Positions 1 through 8,206 of a stretch of DNA of 37,156 nt are shown piece after piece. The notes beneath the pieces were generated by a model, which saw only the letters and a program-made list of their open reading frames with translations, ran no database searches and had not been told where the DNA came from. Source of the stretch: Anaerolineae bacterium (GTDB lineage Bacteria > Chloroflexota > Anaerolineae > JAFGEY01). The stretch's first letter is position 1. Each line of letters opens with the position of its first letter. The translations under genes and the position numbers were made by a program. The DNA is taken from the NCBI GenBank assembly GCA_016783145.1, contig JADHXD010000038.1, positions 1 through 37,156 of the forward strand. The letters run 5' to 3'.

Positions 1-217
1 ACCGAAGGAACGCGATGCCATCACGATTCGCCGTGACGTCCGTGAGGTTGATGTCCACGATCGCCACGTCAATGGAGCATGCGTCCACGATCGCCCGCGC
101 CTGCTCCAACGTGGTCGCCAGGCTGACGTGGTACCCTTCGTCTTGAAGGATCTCTTTCACCTGCTGTCGCCAGTCCTCGTCATCCTCGACGATCAGCGTG
201 CGCGGTATCTTGGCCAT
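1..217 (-). CDS. Response regulator receiver domain, C-terminus beyond window edge
   Basis: Reading leftwards from an ATG at 217, the first 72 residues form the N-terminal half of a CheY-like receiver domain. The acidic cluster VEDDED at residues 9-14 supplies the Mg-binding Asp pair. The phosphoacceptor Asp is in the strand VAIVDINL near residue 56. The rest of the protein, including any DNA-binding or output domain, lies outside the window, so the output type is unknown. It starts 22 bases after the histidine kinase gene on the same strand and is very probably co-transcribed with it and phosphorylated by it. The receiver-fold assignment rests on visible motifs; the kinase partnership is inferred from adjacency. 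Confidence 0.85.
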   Translation of the reverse strand, partial: MAKIPRTLIVEDDEDWRQQVKEILQDEGYHVSLATTLEQARAIVDACSIDVAIVDINLTDVTANRDGIAFLR

Positions 218-239
218 CCCGACCTCCCAGACGCTGCCT

Positions 240-2375
240 CTACCCCACGTCCGCGGGGATCCTGACCCTGAACGTGCAGCCCGGCTTTTCGCGGTCCACC
301 AGTTCGATGTCTCCACCGATCCGCTGCAGGTAGAGGCGAGACCACCATAGGCTGAGCCCCAGCCCTTTCGGCTTTGTGCTGGACCCCAGCAGGAACGGCT
401 CCCTGTCCTCTGGGAACCCCGGGCCCGAATCTGACACGCAGACCGTGACGCTCTCTTGCTCTGGCCACTGAACAACGATCTCGATCCGCTTATCCTGCTC
501 CGACTCGTAGGATGCAAGTACGTCGAGGGCGTTCTTGACCAGGTGATCGAACACCTCGTCAAGCTGCATCGTCGCCTGTACCGGTGGCACACCCGGGTCG
601 TCACGGAAGAGAATCTGCACATCTGGCGGCTTGTCGATGCCCTCGATCACCCGCCGGATAGACTCGTTGACATCGATAGGCTCGGCACGGATGCTGGACC
701 TGGCGAACGGTTTCCTGATGTTCTCCGCCAGGGTCAAGGTGTCTTGCGCCTTTCTGCGAATCAGGTCCAGCCCCTCCTAGATACGCTCGTCGGCCACCAA
801 GTCACCCCTGTCCCGGCTGCGCTCCAGCCTGTCGATTTTCAGATCAATGAGCCCCACGTTGCCGTCGATCTTGTGCACGATGTTCGTCGCAATGTCGGCC
901 ATAGCAGCCAGTTTCTCGAGCCTGAGCTCCCGCCGCTGGATCTCAGTTTCCCGTTCGCGAGCTGCTTCCAGAGCGCGATAGGAATCTTCGAGTTCGCCGT
1001 AGTGGCGGGTGTTCTGGACGGCGATCGCGGCGGACGTGGCGATGGAGGCAAGCAGGTCCAGGTCTTCAGAGGTGTACTTGACCGTCTCTTTCTCGTCGAT
1101 CAACTCGATCGCTCCGATCGACCTGTCCTGCGCGATCATCGGCACGCAGAGCACCGAACGCGTCTGGCTCTTGGCTGCCTTGTCCACCGCCTCCGAAAAG
1201 CGCGGATCGACCTGGGCATCCTCTACCAGCGCTGCTTCCCGGTGCCGCACCACCCAGACGATGATCCCTTCCCCGGGCACATCCTCCGCATCCATCTCGA
1301 ACGCGATCGACGGGATCTTGGACAACTCGCTCGGGTCCAGCGTCGCCCGGGGCTCAAGCCTGCCTTCCACCTCATCCCACAGCCACACCGACCCCTTGTC
1401 CGCCGAGATGATCCTACCGACACTCTCGATGATGCTCGCCAGCGTCTCATCCAGGTCGAGCCCCGCGCTCAACGTCCTGGCTACCTCCGCGAACGCTCCG
1501 CGGATGCCCTGGGCGATCCTCCTCTGAGAGAATCCCTCGACCAAACTAGCCAGTGCATTGACTCGCTCGAGAGCGGTCTGGTCATCTGTGCCCGACAGGG
1601 ACGGATCTCTGTGCCAAGCCTGCAGCTTGTACAGCTTTCGCCTGCCCAAGCTGCGCAGTTTCGGACTGCCTATGCTCTCGCACGTCACCCATGGCGCCAC
1701 AGCCTCATAGGTCTCGTCGTCCAGGTAGATCTCTAGCCCGGGAATTCTCCTGTACTCGCTCTTCTTGATGACATCCTGCACCCTGGAAGACCGGCTGATC
1801 AGACTGCCGATCACCGCGAATTCTGCCCTGCCACGCGATGGGATATCCCCAATGCGCACTTTGCCCCCTGTGCACACGGCGATGCCGATGCCGTTTTCGC
1901 TGAGGGGGGAAAACGAGGACTTGGACTCGGCGATCTCGGTTGCGGCGACCACGGCCCTGAGCGCATCACTCTCATCAGGGATGTACGCTCCAAAGACACC
2001 GATGAATTGGTCGCCCGCTAGCTCGAAAAAGACCCCTCCGTGCTTGAATATGACCTCTGTCACCCGGGCGACATACCTGCCGAGGGCGGCGTATATGCGA
2101 TCCAATCCCCTGGCAGAGCGCTCTTGCGCCACGATGGAGGCGACGAATCCCCGCAAATCCCCCAACATAACGGTTGCTTTGTCTACATCGTGGTCTTGGA
2201 GCAAGGACAGGAGCTTGCCGTCATCAAAGAGGGCCATCGCTGTCGAGGGCGCTACGTATCGCCGAAGATAGGTCACCAGCCTGGTGCGCTGTTCAGAAGT
2301 GATCTGGGCCAGCAGTCCGTCCACCTTGGCCATATCTTTAGCGCTTAAGCTGGAGAGGGTCTCCCCACGTTCCAT
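240..2375 (-). pseudogene. Cyclase-like/GAF sensor histidine kinase interrupted by an in-frame TAG
   Basis: The ATG at 2375 follows GGAGAAGG. The frame encodes 532 residues, meets TAG at 779-777, and continues in the same frame for 178 more codons to TAG at 242-240. Domains in order: a class III nucleotide-cyclase-like domain (about 65-240; metal Asp in GDLRGF at D73, second Asp in the AGDQ motif), a GAF domain (about 300-455, ending LASIATSAAIAVQ), a short coiled coil, a HisKA-like segment with phosphoacceptor His501 (NIVHKI), then after the stop a HATPase domain (KNALDVL N-box, DSGPGF and GLGLSL ATP-lid motifs). The usual Asn of the cyclase active site appears to be Ser (VIGSLIS), so this domain is probably sensory rather than catalytic. 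The stop separates the His box from the ATPase domain, so the truncated product should not autophosphorylate. A sequencing or assembly error, a recent nonsense mutation or suppression are all possible. The HATPase part alone could start at TTG 737 but has no clear ribosome site. Confidence 0.8.
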
Positions 2376-2498
2376 ATCCTTCTCCCATCGATCGCTCTCA
2401 CCCGATAGAGGTCGTCTCAACGGACGCACCGCTTGCCTGCCGGGCGAAGGGCTCAATCCCCTCGCTCGCCTGGCGCTCACAAGGCATCAGATGAATTC

Positions 2499-2527
2499 AT
2501 TCTACCACAGGACAGGGGGAGGATCAA
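2499..2527 (-). promoter_or_regulatory. Promoter of the kinase/response-regulator operon
   Basis: On the minus strand TTGATC (2527-2522), 17 bases, then TAGAAT (2504-2499). It overlaps the stop codon of the upstream phosphatase gene, so the two-component operon has its own start. The -10 shares bases with a perfect 10-bp palindrome ATGAATTCAT (2491-2500) lying across the predicted start site. Confidence 0.6.
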
Positions 2528-4383
2528 TCCCCTATAAGGGGACGCCCGGCCATCTCCGACGCGAGGTCAAGCCCCAAGAGGTGGAGAACGGTCGGCGCGA
2601 TATCCTCCAGGCCAGCGTCGCCGATAGGCACGCCGCTCGGAACGCCCGCTCCGTAGAGAATGCACACCCCCGGCACGTCTAGCGGCAGGTAGGGTCCCTC
2701 GTGTCCGCCCGACCACGAACTGTAGTTGGGTGCGATCAGCGGCGTACCCGTCATCACCCGACCCAATCCTTCCCCACGTCCCAGCCCATACCCTGGCTCC
2801 AGGGCCGGGACCAGGTCGGGCCCCAGCTCCTTTGCTTCCGGGCCGAATACGTCTTCGCCGTACAGCACCTGCTTGACCACGCGTCGACCGTCCTCAGGGT
2901 CGCGCCAGGTGGAGAGCGCCCGTGTGATCTCTTGTCGGAGTGCTTCATAGGGCGCACCGGGTGGTACGATCCCCCTTGGTTCGCGACCGTGCACGTTGAG
3001 CCATATACCCCCCGTGCCATACATCGCGGCTCGCGTGCGATCCCAATCGAGCCTGGCCCCCTTTCCCTCCCTGTCCGACTCGCGGGCCAGCAGGTACCCG
3101 TGAGACGCCAGCCAGGCATTCAGATAGACCAGGCGATAGACAGGCACACCCCCGTGATCGCTAACCACGATCAGTGCCGTGTCAGAGTCAAGGCCGTCCA
3201 GAAGGCGTCCCAGTTGGACGTCCAGCCAGCGGTATGCGCCCTCGATCGCGCTGCCATAGCGGAGGGCTAGGTCAGGGGTATACGCCGGGTGTCGCGCGTC
3301 CTGGCAGTGCCAGGTCAGGTGCTGCAGGTTGTCCGCCGTGAACAGGTGTGCGACAAGCAGATCCCACGACGGATCGTCCATCAGGCGCAGCGCGATCTCT
3401 ACCTGCTGGATCCAATTGGCGTACGCGTCCTCCATAAAGGTGTCCAGATCGACCACTCCTCGTCGCACGCCGTCCATGTCGGCGGGCATCCCCAGGGTAG
3501 CATAGGGCCCAACCAGGCCCTCCAGCCGCGCCGCAAACCCCGGTGGCTCAGAAAGGGGGTAGAGAGGCTCATCCGGCACGCACTGTATGGGAGTGCGATA
3601 GAGTTGGACGACGTGTCCCAGCGAGATCAGCTTGAAGCGGCACAGCCCGCGCACCACGCCGCGCCCGGGCACCTCGTAGGCCGGGCGCAACCAACCGCTC
3701 CACTCTCCCGCGCCCAGCACGGCGGAGGGAAGCCTGGCATCAAGCCCCAAGGCAAGCACCACGCGGTTCCCATCCTGGCGCACCGTGAACGCGCACTTGG
3801 ACCCCGCCGGGCCGTCCATCTCGCCGCGCCACGTGCCACCGCCAGCCTGCATCAAGGGATGGATCAGTCCTGCGCCTTCTGGCGCAGCCTCTCTCTTTCT
3901 GGGCACGTCCGTGGTATACCAGGCAGACACGCCGAACGTCCCCAGCAGGTCGGGCATGCCAAACCCGGCGAGCATACCCCCACGGACGGGTGCCGGAGGA
4001 AACGTGCCCGGTACCTTGAGCACATAGGACGTCCGCCCGGCCTGAGTCAGGCGCTCGCCCAGAGTGAGGGCCGTGCGCCGGCTGGTGTAGACCGGAATGC
4101 CATCCTCGCCTGCGCGCACGTGGAACAGCCCGATGGTGGGCAGGTAGCTGTCCTGCGCTTTGGTGATAAAGTCACGAATGCCGTGCCCGGCGGGGGGAAC
4201 GCCAGTCAGGCAGGTCATCCAGGCTACTGGGGAAACCGGGGGAAACGTCGTGCGCAGCGCTCCCCACATTCCTTGCGCGCACACACGTGCCAGGTTGGGC
4301 AGTTTCCCCTCGGCCATCAGGCGGGAGAGGATCCGGGGATCGGCACCATCTGCACCCACGATCAGGACACGTCTCCCTGTCAT
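2524..4383 (-). CDS. Alkaline phosphatase superfamily phosphodiesterase/nucleotide pyrophosphatase-like
   Basis: A 619-residue protein of the type I phosphodiesterase/nucleotide pyrophosphatase branch of the alkaline phosphatase superfamily. The metal-site elements are visible: GADGADP with Asp12, the nucleophile region TFPPVSPVAW with Ser51 where Thr or Ser is expected, an Asp/His pair in LFTADNLQH, VVSDHGG for the second Asp-His pair, and a late His in SGGHEG. Such enzymes hydrolyse phosphodiesters or phosphate/sulfate esters with two zinc ions; the substrate cannot be read here. No signal peptide is seen, so a cytoplasmic enzyme is likely. ATG 4383 is chosen because the family consensus begins right after it, but ATG 4422 with GAGG upstream is an alternative. 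It follows a ribbon-helix-helix gene at short spacing on the same strand, so the two are probably one operon. Confidence 0.8.
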   Translation of the reverse strand: MTGRRVLIVGADGADPRILSRLMAEGKLPNLARVCAQGMWGALRTTFPPVSPVAWMTCLTGVPPAGHGIRDFITKAQDSYLPTIGLFHVRAGEDGIPVYTSRRTALTLGERLTQAGRTSYVLKVPGTFPPAPVRGGMLAGFGMPDLLGTFGVSAWYTTDVPRKREAAPEGAGLIHPLMQAGGGTWRGEMDGPAGSKCAFTVRQDGNRVVLALGLDARLPSAVLGAGEWSGWLRPAYEVPGRGVVRGLCRFKLISLGHVVQLYRTPIQCVPDEPLYPLSEPPGFAARLEGLVGPYATLGMPADMDGVRRGVVDLDTFMEDAYANWIQQVEIALRLMDDPSWDLLVAHLFTADNLQHLTWHCQDARHPAYTPDLALRYGSAIEGAYRWLDVQLGRLLDGLDSDTALIVVSDHGGVPVYRLVYLNAWLASHGYLLARESDREGKGARLDWDRTRAAMYGTGGIWLNVHGREPRGIVPPGAPYEALRQEITRALSTWRDPEDGRRVVKQVLYGEDVFGPEAKELGPDLVPALEPGYGLGRGEGLGRVMTGTPLIAPNYSSWSGGHEGPYLPLDVPGVCILYGAGVPSGVPIGDAGLEDIAPTVLHLLGLDLASEMAGRPLIGD

Positions 4384-4461
4384 CGGCTGCCGCCGTCCAC
4401 GCAGGGCGGATGCACGGAGCATGCGCCGCACCTCGCCGGGCCAGGCGTCCGCACGCTCATG

Positions 4462-4671
4462 CTACGCACCCTCATCCGTCCGTCCAACCGAGTAGGGCAG
4501 CGAATGGATCAGGTTCCCATCGGCCTCGATGGCGATCACCGCCTGGCGAGTCAGGTAGACGATGTACTCGGTCGGGCTGCGAAAGCCTGTATCCTCGATG
4601 ATCTTGGACACGCGCTCGTACAACTCGCGAGGGATACTGATCGTCGTGTACTTGCCTTTGCGATCGGGCAT
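4462..4671 (-). CDS. Ribbon-helix-helix (CopG/Arc-like) protein
   Basis: A 69-residue protein. Residues about 8-50 fit a ribbon-helix-helix DNA-binding fold: a beta strand YTTISIP, helix A (RELYERVSKIIEDT) and helix B (SPTEYIVYLTRQAV). The ATG at 4671 has GGAGGA six bases upstream, so it is preferred over ATG 4683, which overlaps that site. Proteins of this size usually act as dimeric repressors or antitoxins; no toxin gene is adjacent. The gene directly precedes the phosphatase-superfamily gene, so autoregulation of that operon is plausible but inferred. The C-terminal 20 residues after the fold are acidic and not assignable. Confidence 0.75.
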   Translation of the reverse strand: MPDRKGKYTTISIPRELYERVSKIIEDTGFRSPTEYIVYLTRQAVIAIEADGNLIHSLPYSVGRTDEGA

Positions 4672-4710
4672 AGCGTCCTCCATATTCTGTCCTTGACCTC
4701 ACCGTGACCC

Positions 4711-4716
4711 ATTATA
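4711..4716 (-). promoter_or_regulatory. Candidate -10 for the ribbon-helix-helix operon
   Basis: The minus strand reads TATAAT within an AT-rich patch (GATATATAATGG) 40 bases upstream of the ATG at 4671. No good -35 is seen at the usual distance, so an activator may be needed or the site may be fortuitous. Confidence 0.35.
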
Positions 4717-4775
4717 TATCGGGACGGGCCAACGCGCCACCCGCGGAGCCTTCTCCCCCGTCCGTGGCAAGCAAA

Positions 4776-4810
4776 GAGACCTGTCCGGTCTCAGCAACCG
4801 GACAGGTCTC
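4776..4810 (-). terminator. Rho-independent terminator after the sugar isomerase gene
   Basis: A perfect 14-bp inverted repeat (GAGACCTGTCCGGT at 4776-4789 and its complement at 4797-4810) with a 7-base loop. On the minus strand it is followed by TTTGCTTG, a short T-rich stretch. It lies 133 bases downstream of the minus-strand gene ending at 4943 and upstream of the ribbon-helix-helix gene. The remaining 4672-4942 holds only this hairpin and the candidate -10. Confidence 0.75.
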
Positions 4811-4942
4811 CTCAGTGCCTCACATCCCGCACCGGGCACAGCCCGCCGCCTGCATCTGTGCCGACCCGTCCGTCCTGGAGGGACAGGGGTACTACAAGCG
4901 GACAGTGGTGCCGGCAGTGTGAGATCGCAGCAGCCGCTCTAC

Positions 4943-5947
4943 CTAGTCCTTGGAGGCAAAGGCCGCGTCGAACGCCACGTCGGAAGGGGTCAGCTCCAGG
5001 CGTCGCACCAGCGCCAGCGCCTCCGGAGCGCCCTGATCGCGGTTCATACCGTTGTCCTCCCACTCGACGGACAGCGGCCCGCTGTAGCCCACATCGTTCA
5101 ATGCGCGGAACACGCGCTCAAAGGGGACGCCACCGCGCCCGGGCGAGACAAAGTCCCACCCGCGCCGGTGGTCGCCAAAGAAGAGCAGGGAGGAGAGAAT
5201 GCCATTCCGGCCGTCCAACTGGCGGACCGATTCTTTGACGTGCATATGGTAGATGCGGTCGCCAAATTCGTAGACAAAGGGCACCGGATCCATCATCTGC
5301 CAGTACAGGTGGCTTGGGTCATAATTGATGCCAAAGGCTTCACGCCGGCCCAACGCCTCCAGCGCTCGCTTGGTGGTCCAGTAGTCGAACGCGATCTCGG
5401 ATGGATGGACCTCGAGCGCGAACTTGACCCCCACCTCATCGAACACATCCAGGATCGGGTTCCAGCGATCGGCAAAGTCCTTATACCCGTTCTCGATCAT
5501 CTCCGCTGGAACCGGCGGGAACATGGCCAACACACGCCAGATGCTGGAGCCCGTGAACCCATTGACCACTTTGACCCCGAACTTGGCGGCGGCACGAGCG
5601 GTGTTCTTGACCTCTTCGGCTGCACGCTGGCGGACACCTTCCGGCTTGCCATCCCCCCAGATGCGCGAGGGCAAGATCCCTTTGTGCCGCTCGTCGATCG
5701 GATCATCACAGACGCACTGGCCTACCAGGTGCGTGCTGATGGCAAAGCACTTGAGGCCGTACTTGTCCAGGATGTCCCACCGGCTCTGAACGTAGCCATC
5801 CTCTGCCAGGGCCTTGTCTACCTCAAAGTGATCCCCCCAGCACGCCAGTTCCAGGCCATCGTAGCCAAATCCCGCGGCCTTTTTGGCGAGCTGCTCCAGG
5901 GGCAAATCTGCCCACTGTCCGGTAAAGAGCGTGACAGGTCGTGCCAT
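4943..5947 (-). CDS. Sugar phosphate isomerase/epimerase (xylose-isomerase-like TIM barrel)
   Basis: A 334-residue AP endonuclease family 2/xylose-isomerase-like TIM barrel, near full length for the family. Likely divalent-metal ligands are seen in order: Glu in FALEVHPSE, Asp-His in NYDPSHLYW, His in YHMHVKE and Glu in LSVEWED. Family members isomerise or epimerise sugars, inositols or hydroxypyruvate; the exact substrate cannot be told. ATG 5947 has AAGGAGG upstream. It lies 96 bases downstream of the Gfo/Idh/MocA gene on the same strand, a pairing common in inositol and rare-sugar catabolism. A terminator follows at 4776-4810, so these two genes probably form one transcript starting at 7375-7403. 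Confidence 0.85.
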   Translation of the reverse strand: MARPVTLFTGQWADLPLEQLAKKAAGFGYDGLELACWGDHFEVDKALAEDGYVQSRWDILDKYGLKCFAISTHLVGQCVCDDPIDERHKGILPSRIWGDGKPEGVRQRAAEEVKNTARAAAKFGVKVVNGFTGSSIWRVLAMFPPVPAEMIENGYKDFADRWNPILDVFDEVGVKFALEVHPSEIAFDYWTTKRALEALGRREAFGINYDPSHLYWQMMDPVPFVYEFGDRIYHMHVKESVRQLDGRNGILSSLLFFGDHRRGWDFVSPGRGGVPFERVFRALNDVGYSGPLSVEWEDNGMNRDQGAPEALALVRRLELTPSDVAFDAAFASKD

Positions 5948-6043
5948 TTTGTGCCTCCTTGAACGGTACAGGTTGAGCGTTGGTCGTTGAATGTCGAGAT
6001 GCCCGACATCGCCCGCTGCTGGTCTGTGAGCCTGCGGGTCTCC

Positions 6044-7243
6044 CTACTTGCCCGGCGTCCACTGGAAGGGCAGCCACTTGACGTTGCTCTTGCTGCTCTC
6101 GACCACCTTTTCGATAAAGTAGACCCCTCGCGCTCCGTCATAGACGGTAGGGTAGTCGCGCTCCAGCTCGGTCGCTTCCACGCCCATGATCTTGGCGCGT
6201 ATGGTATCGGTGGCATTCAGGTAGACATTCCCAAAAGCCTCGATAAAGGCCTCAGGATGTCCTGTGGGCAGGCGCGTGGCGCGCTTTGCAGCCTCGCACA
6301 GATAGTCGTGCCCACGTGCCATGACCTGCACCGGGTCACCAGCGTGCCAGTACGTGAGGTAGTTGGGCTGCTCCTGGATCCACTCAAGCGCACCCTCCGT
6401 ACCCCAGATGCGGATCTTGTGGTTGTTCTCCTGCCCGGTGCACACCTGAGAAACGGAAAGGATCCCGCGCGCACCGTTGGTAAAGTGCATCAGCACATTG
6501 GCGTCGTCGTCAAGCAGGCGACCGGGAACAAACGTGGTCAGATCGGCGCAGATCTCGGCGATCTCCAGACCGGTGATAGTGCTCACCAGGTTTTCGGCGT
6601 GCGATCCGATGTCGCCGACGCTTCCCGCGATACCCGAACGGCTGGGATCGGTACGCCACGATGCCTGTTTCTGACCGGTGTCCTCTTCTTTGGTCCTCAG
6701 CCAGTCCTGCGGATACTCGACGATCACCTTGCGGATCTCGCCCAGTTTCCCCTCGCGGACCATTTGCCGCGCCTGCTTGACCAGCGGATACGCGGTATAG
6801 TTGTAGGTCACGGCAAAGACGGCGTCCTGCTCTTCCACTGCCGCGATCAGGCTGTTGGCTTGTTCGGAACTGTGTACCATGGGCTTGTCGAGGACGACGT
6901 TGAACCCGGCGTCCACAAAAGCCTTGGCGATCGGATAGTGCATGTGGTTGGGGGTGACGATGGAGACAAAGTCGATGCGTTCGCCCTCGGGCAGCGCCCT
7001 CTCCTTTTCGATCATCTCTTGATAGGTCCCATAGGCGCGGTCCTCAGAGACATAGAAGTCGCGAGCAGAGAGCTTGGATTTTTCCGGCGTTGAAGAGAAG
7101 GCACCGGCGACCAGTTCTACTGCGCCGTCCAGCATGGCCGCCCTGCGATGCACCGCGCCGATGAACGCATCTCGTCCGCCGCCGACCATGCCCATCTTGA
7201 GCTTGCGTCCAAAGGTTGCCGTTTCGTCCTTGCCACTAACCAT
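6044..7243 (-). CDS. Gfo/Idh/MocA family NAD(P)-dependent oxidoreductase
   Basis: A 399-residue oxidoreductase. The N-terminal Rossmann fold has a glycine-rich loop ([11 protein letters not shown]), followed by [12 protein letters not shown] and VLDKPMVHS; the Lys in DKP is the conserved catalytic/cofactor residue of the family. The C-terminal alpha/beta domain carries [10 protein letters not shown], whose His sits where the family places its second catalytic residue. Family members oxidise or reduce sugars, inositols or related polyols. ATG 7243 has AAGGAG seven bases upstream; the open frame extends further upstream but passes through a promoter. Likely partner of the downstream sugar isomerase. 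Confidence 0.88.
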   Translation of the reverse strand: MVSGKDETATFGRKLKMGMVGGGRDAFIGAVHRRAAMLDGAVELVAGAFSSTPEKSKLSARDFYVSEDRAYGTYQEMIEKERALPEGERIDFVSIVTPNHMHYPIAKAFVDAGFNVVLDKPMVHSSEQANSLIAAVEEQDAVFAVTYNYTAYPLVKQARQMVREGKLGEIRKVIVEYPQDWLRTKEEDTGQKQASWRTDPSRSGIAGSVGDIGSHAENLVSTITGLEIAEICADLTTFVPGRLLDDDANVLMHFTNGARGILSVSQVCTGQENNHKIRIWGTEGALEWIQEQPNYLTYWHAGDPVQVMARGHDYLCEAAKRATRLPTGHPEAFIEAFGNVYLNATDTIRAKIMGVEATELERDYPTVYDGARGVYFIEKVVESSKSNVKWLPFQWTPGK

Positions 7244-7374
7244 CTTTGGCTCCTTTCCAGGTGAGAAAATCAGATAAACGCCCCAGGGGCGAGCAAAGCT
7301 GAAACCGGGTTGGTTGTTGTCTGCAAAAGGATGTCCGTTCGCACGCAACAGGTGGGTGGGATGGGACAGGCAAA

Positions 7375-7403
7375 TGGTAGCATATCCCACTCAAATAGTC
7401 AAG
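7375..7403 (-). promoter_or_regulatory. Promoter of the oxidoreductase/sugar isomerase operon
   Basis: On the minus strand TTGACT (7403-7398), 17 bases ending in TGC (extended -10), then TACCAT (7380-7375). It predicts a 5' leader of about 125 bases before the ATG at 7243. It sits just downstream of the exonuclease III stop, isolating the two operons. Confidence 0.7.
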
Positions 7404-7414
7404 AGCATCACATT

Positions 7415-8206
7415 TCACGCCTGGGCATCTGGCAAGCGTTCCGTGTCCAGCTCCAGGCCGATCGGGCAGTGATCGGAGCCCGGCACATCGGAATGAATGG
7501 TTGCATCGACGACCGCAGGTATCAGTGACTCTGACACCATAAAGTAGTCGATCCGCCAGCCGATGTTCCGGGCGCGGGCATTCCGCATGTACATCCACCA
7601 GGTGTACCGCTCCGCCTCCTCCGGGTGCAGCGTGCGAAAAGAGTCCACGAAGCCGTGCGCCAGGTAGCGGTCTATCCATTCTCGCTCTTCGGGCAGAAAC
7701 CCGGACGTCTTTTGGTTCTGCTTGGGCCGTGCCAGGTCAATGGGACGGTGAGCAGTGTTGAAATCGCCGCAGACGATCAGGCGCTCGCCCTGGGCATGCA
7801 GGGTATCGCACAGCTCCAGGAAGGCAGCATAGAAACGCAGCTTGTAGTCGAGCCGCTCCAGACCACGCCCCCCGTTGGGAAAGTAGACGTTGAACAGCTT
7901 GAAGCCCGGATGCTCGGTCATCAGCACTCGCCCTTCGACGTCGTACTCGTCCACACCGATGCCGGACGCTACGCGCAGAGGCTCCGACCGCGCAAAGGTA
8001 GCTACCCCACTGTAACCCTTGCGTTGGGCAGAGTTCCAGTACGAGTGATAGCGGACGAGCTGGCGCAGGTCCGAGGCCAACTGCTCAGGGTGTGCCTTGG
8101 TTTCCTGCACGCACAGCACGTCAGGAGACTCACGGTTGAGCCACTCGAAAAAGCCCTTCTGCAACGCCGCACGAATGCCGTTGACGTTCCACGAGATCAG
8201 TCTCAT
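7415..8206 (-). CDS. xth: Exodeoxyribonuclease III (AP endonuclease)
   Basis: A 263-residue exonuclease III/AP endonuclease 1 family protein of normal length. It shows LISWNVNGIRA (metal Asn), VLCVQETKA (metal Glu), NVYFPNGG, the GDFNTAH motif and the C-terminal YTWWMY, WRIDYFMVS and SDHCPIGLEL motifs holding the catalytic Asp-His. It cleaves DNA 5' of abasic sites and degrades duplex 3' ends in base excision repair. Its ATG overlaps the stop of the upstream sulfatase (ATGA, 8206-8203), so translation is probably coupled although the functions look unrelated. Confidence 0.95.
   Translation of the reverse strand: MRLISWNVNGIRAALQKGFFEWLNRESPDVLCVQETKAHPEQLASDLRQLVRYHSYWNSAQRKGYSGVATFARSEPLRVASGIGVDEYDVEGRVLMTEHPGFKLFNVYFPNGGRGLERLDYKLRFYAAFLELCDTLHAQGERLIVCGDFNTAHRPIDLARPKQNQKTSGFLPEEREWIDRYLAHGFVDSFRTLHPEEAERYTWWMYMRNARARNIGWRIDYFMVSESLIPAVVDATIHSDVPGSDHCPIGLELDTERLPDAQA

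Noticed and set aside
456..1736. Long plus-strand open frame opposite the kinase
   Set aside because: It is antisense to the kinase and shows no family motif. High GC content produces long open shadow frames, here and at 3289-4707 and 4919-5962.
4776..4810. The perfect 14-bp inverted repeat as a mobile-element remnant
   Set aside because: Only seven bases separate the arms, no direct repeats flank it and a T-rich tract follows on the minus strand; a terminator explains it.
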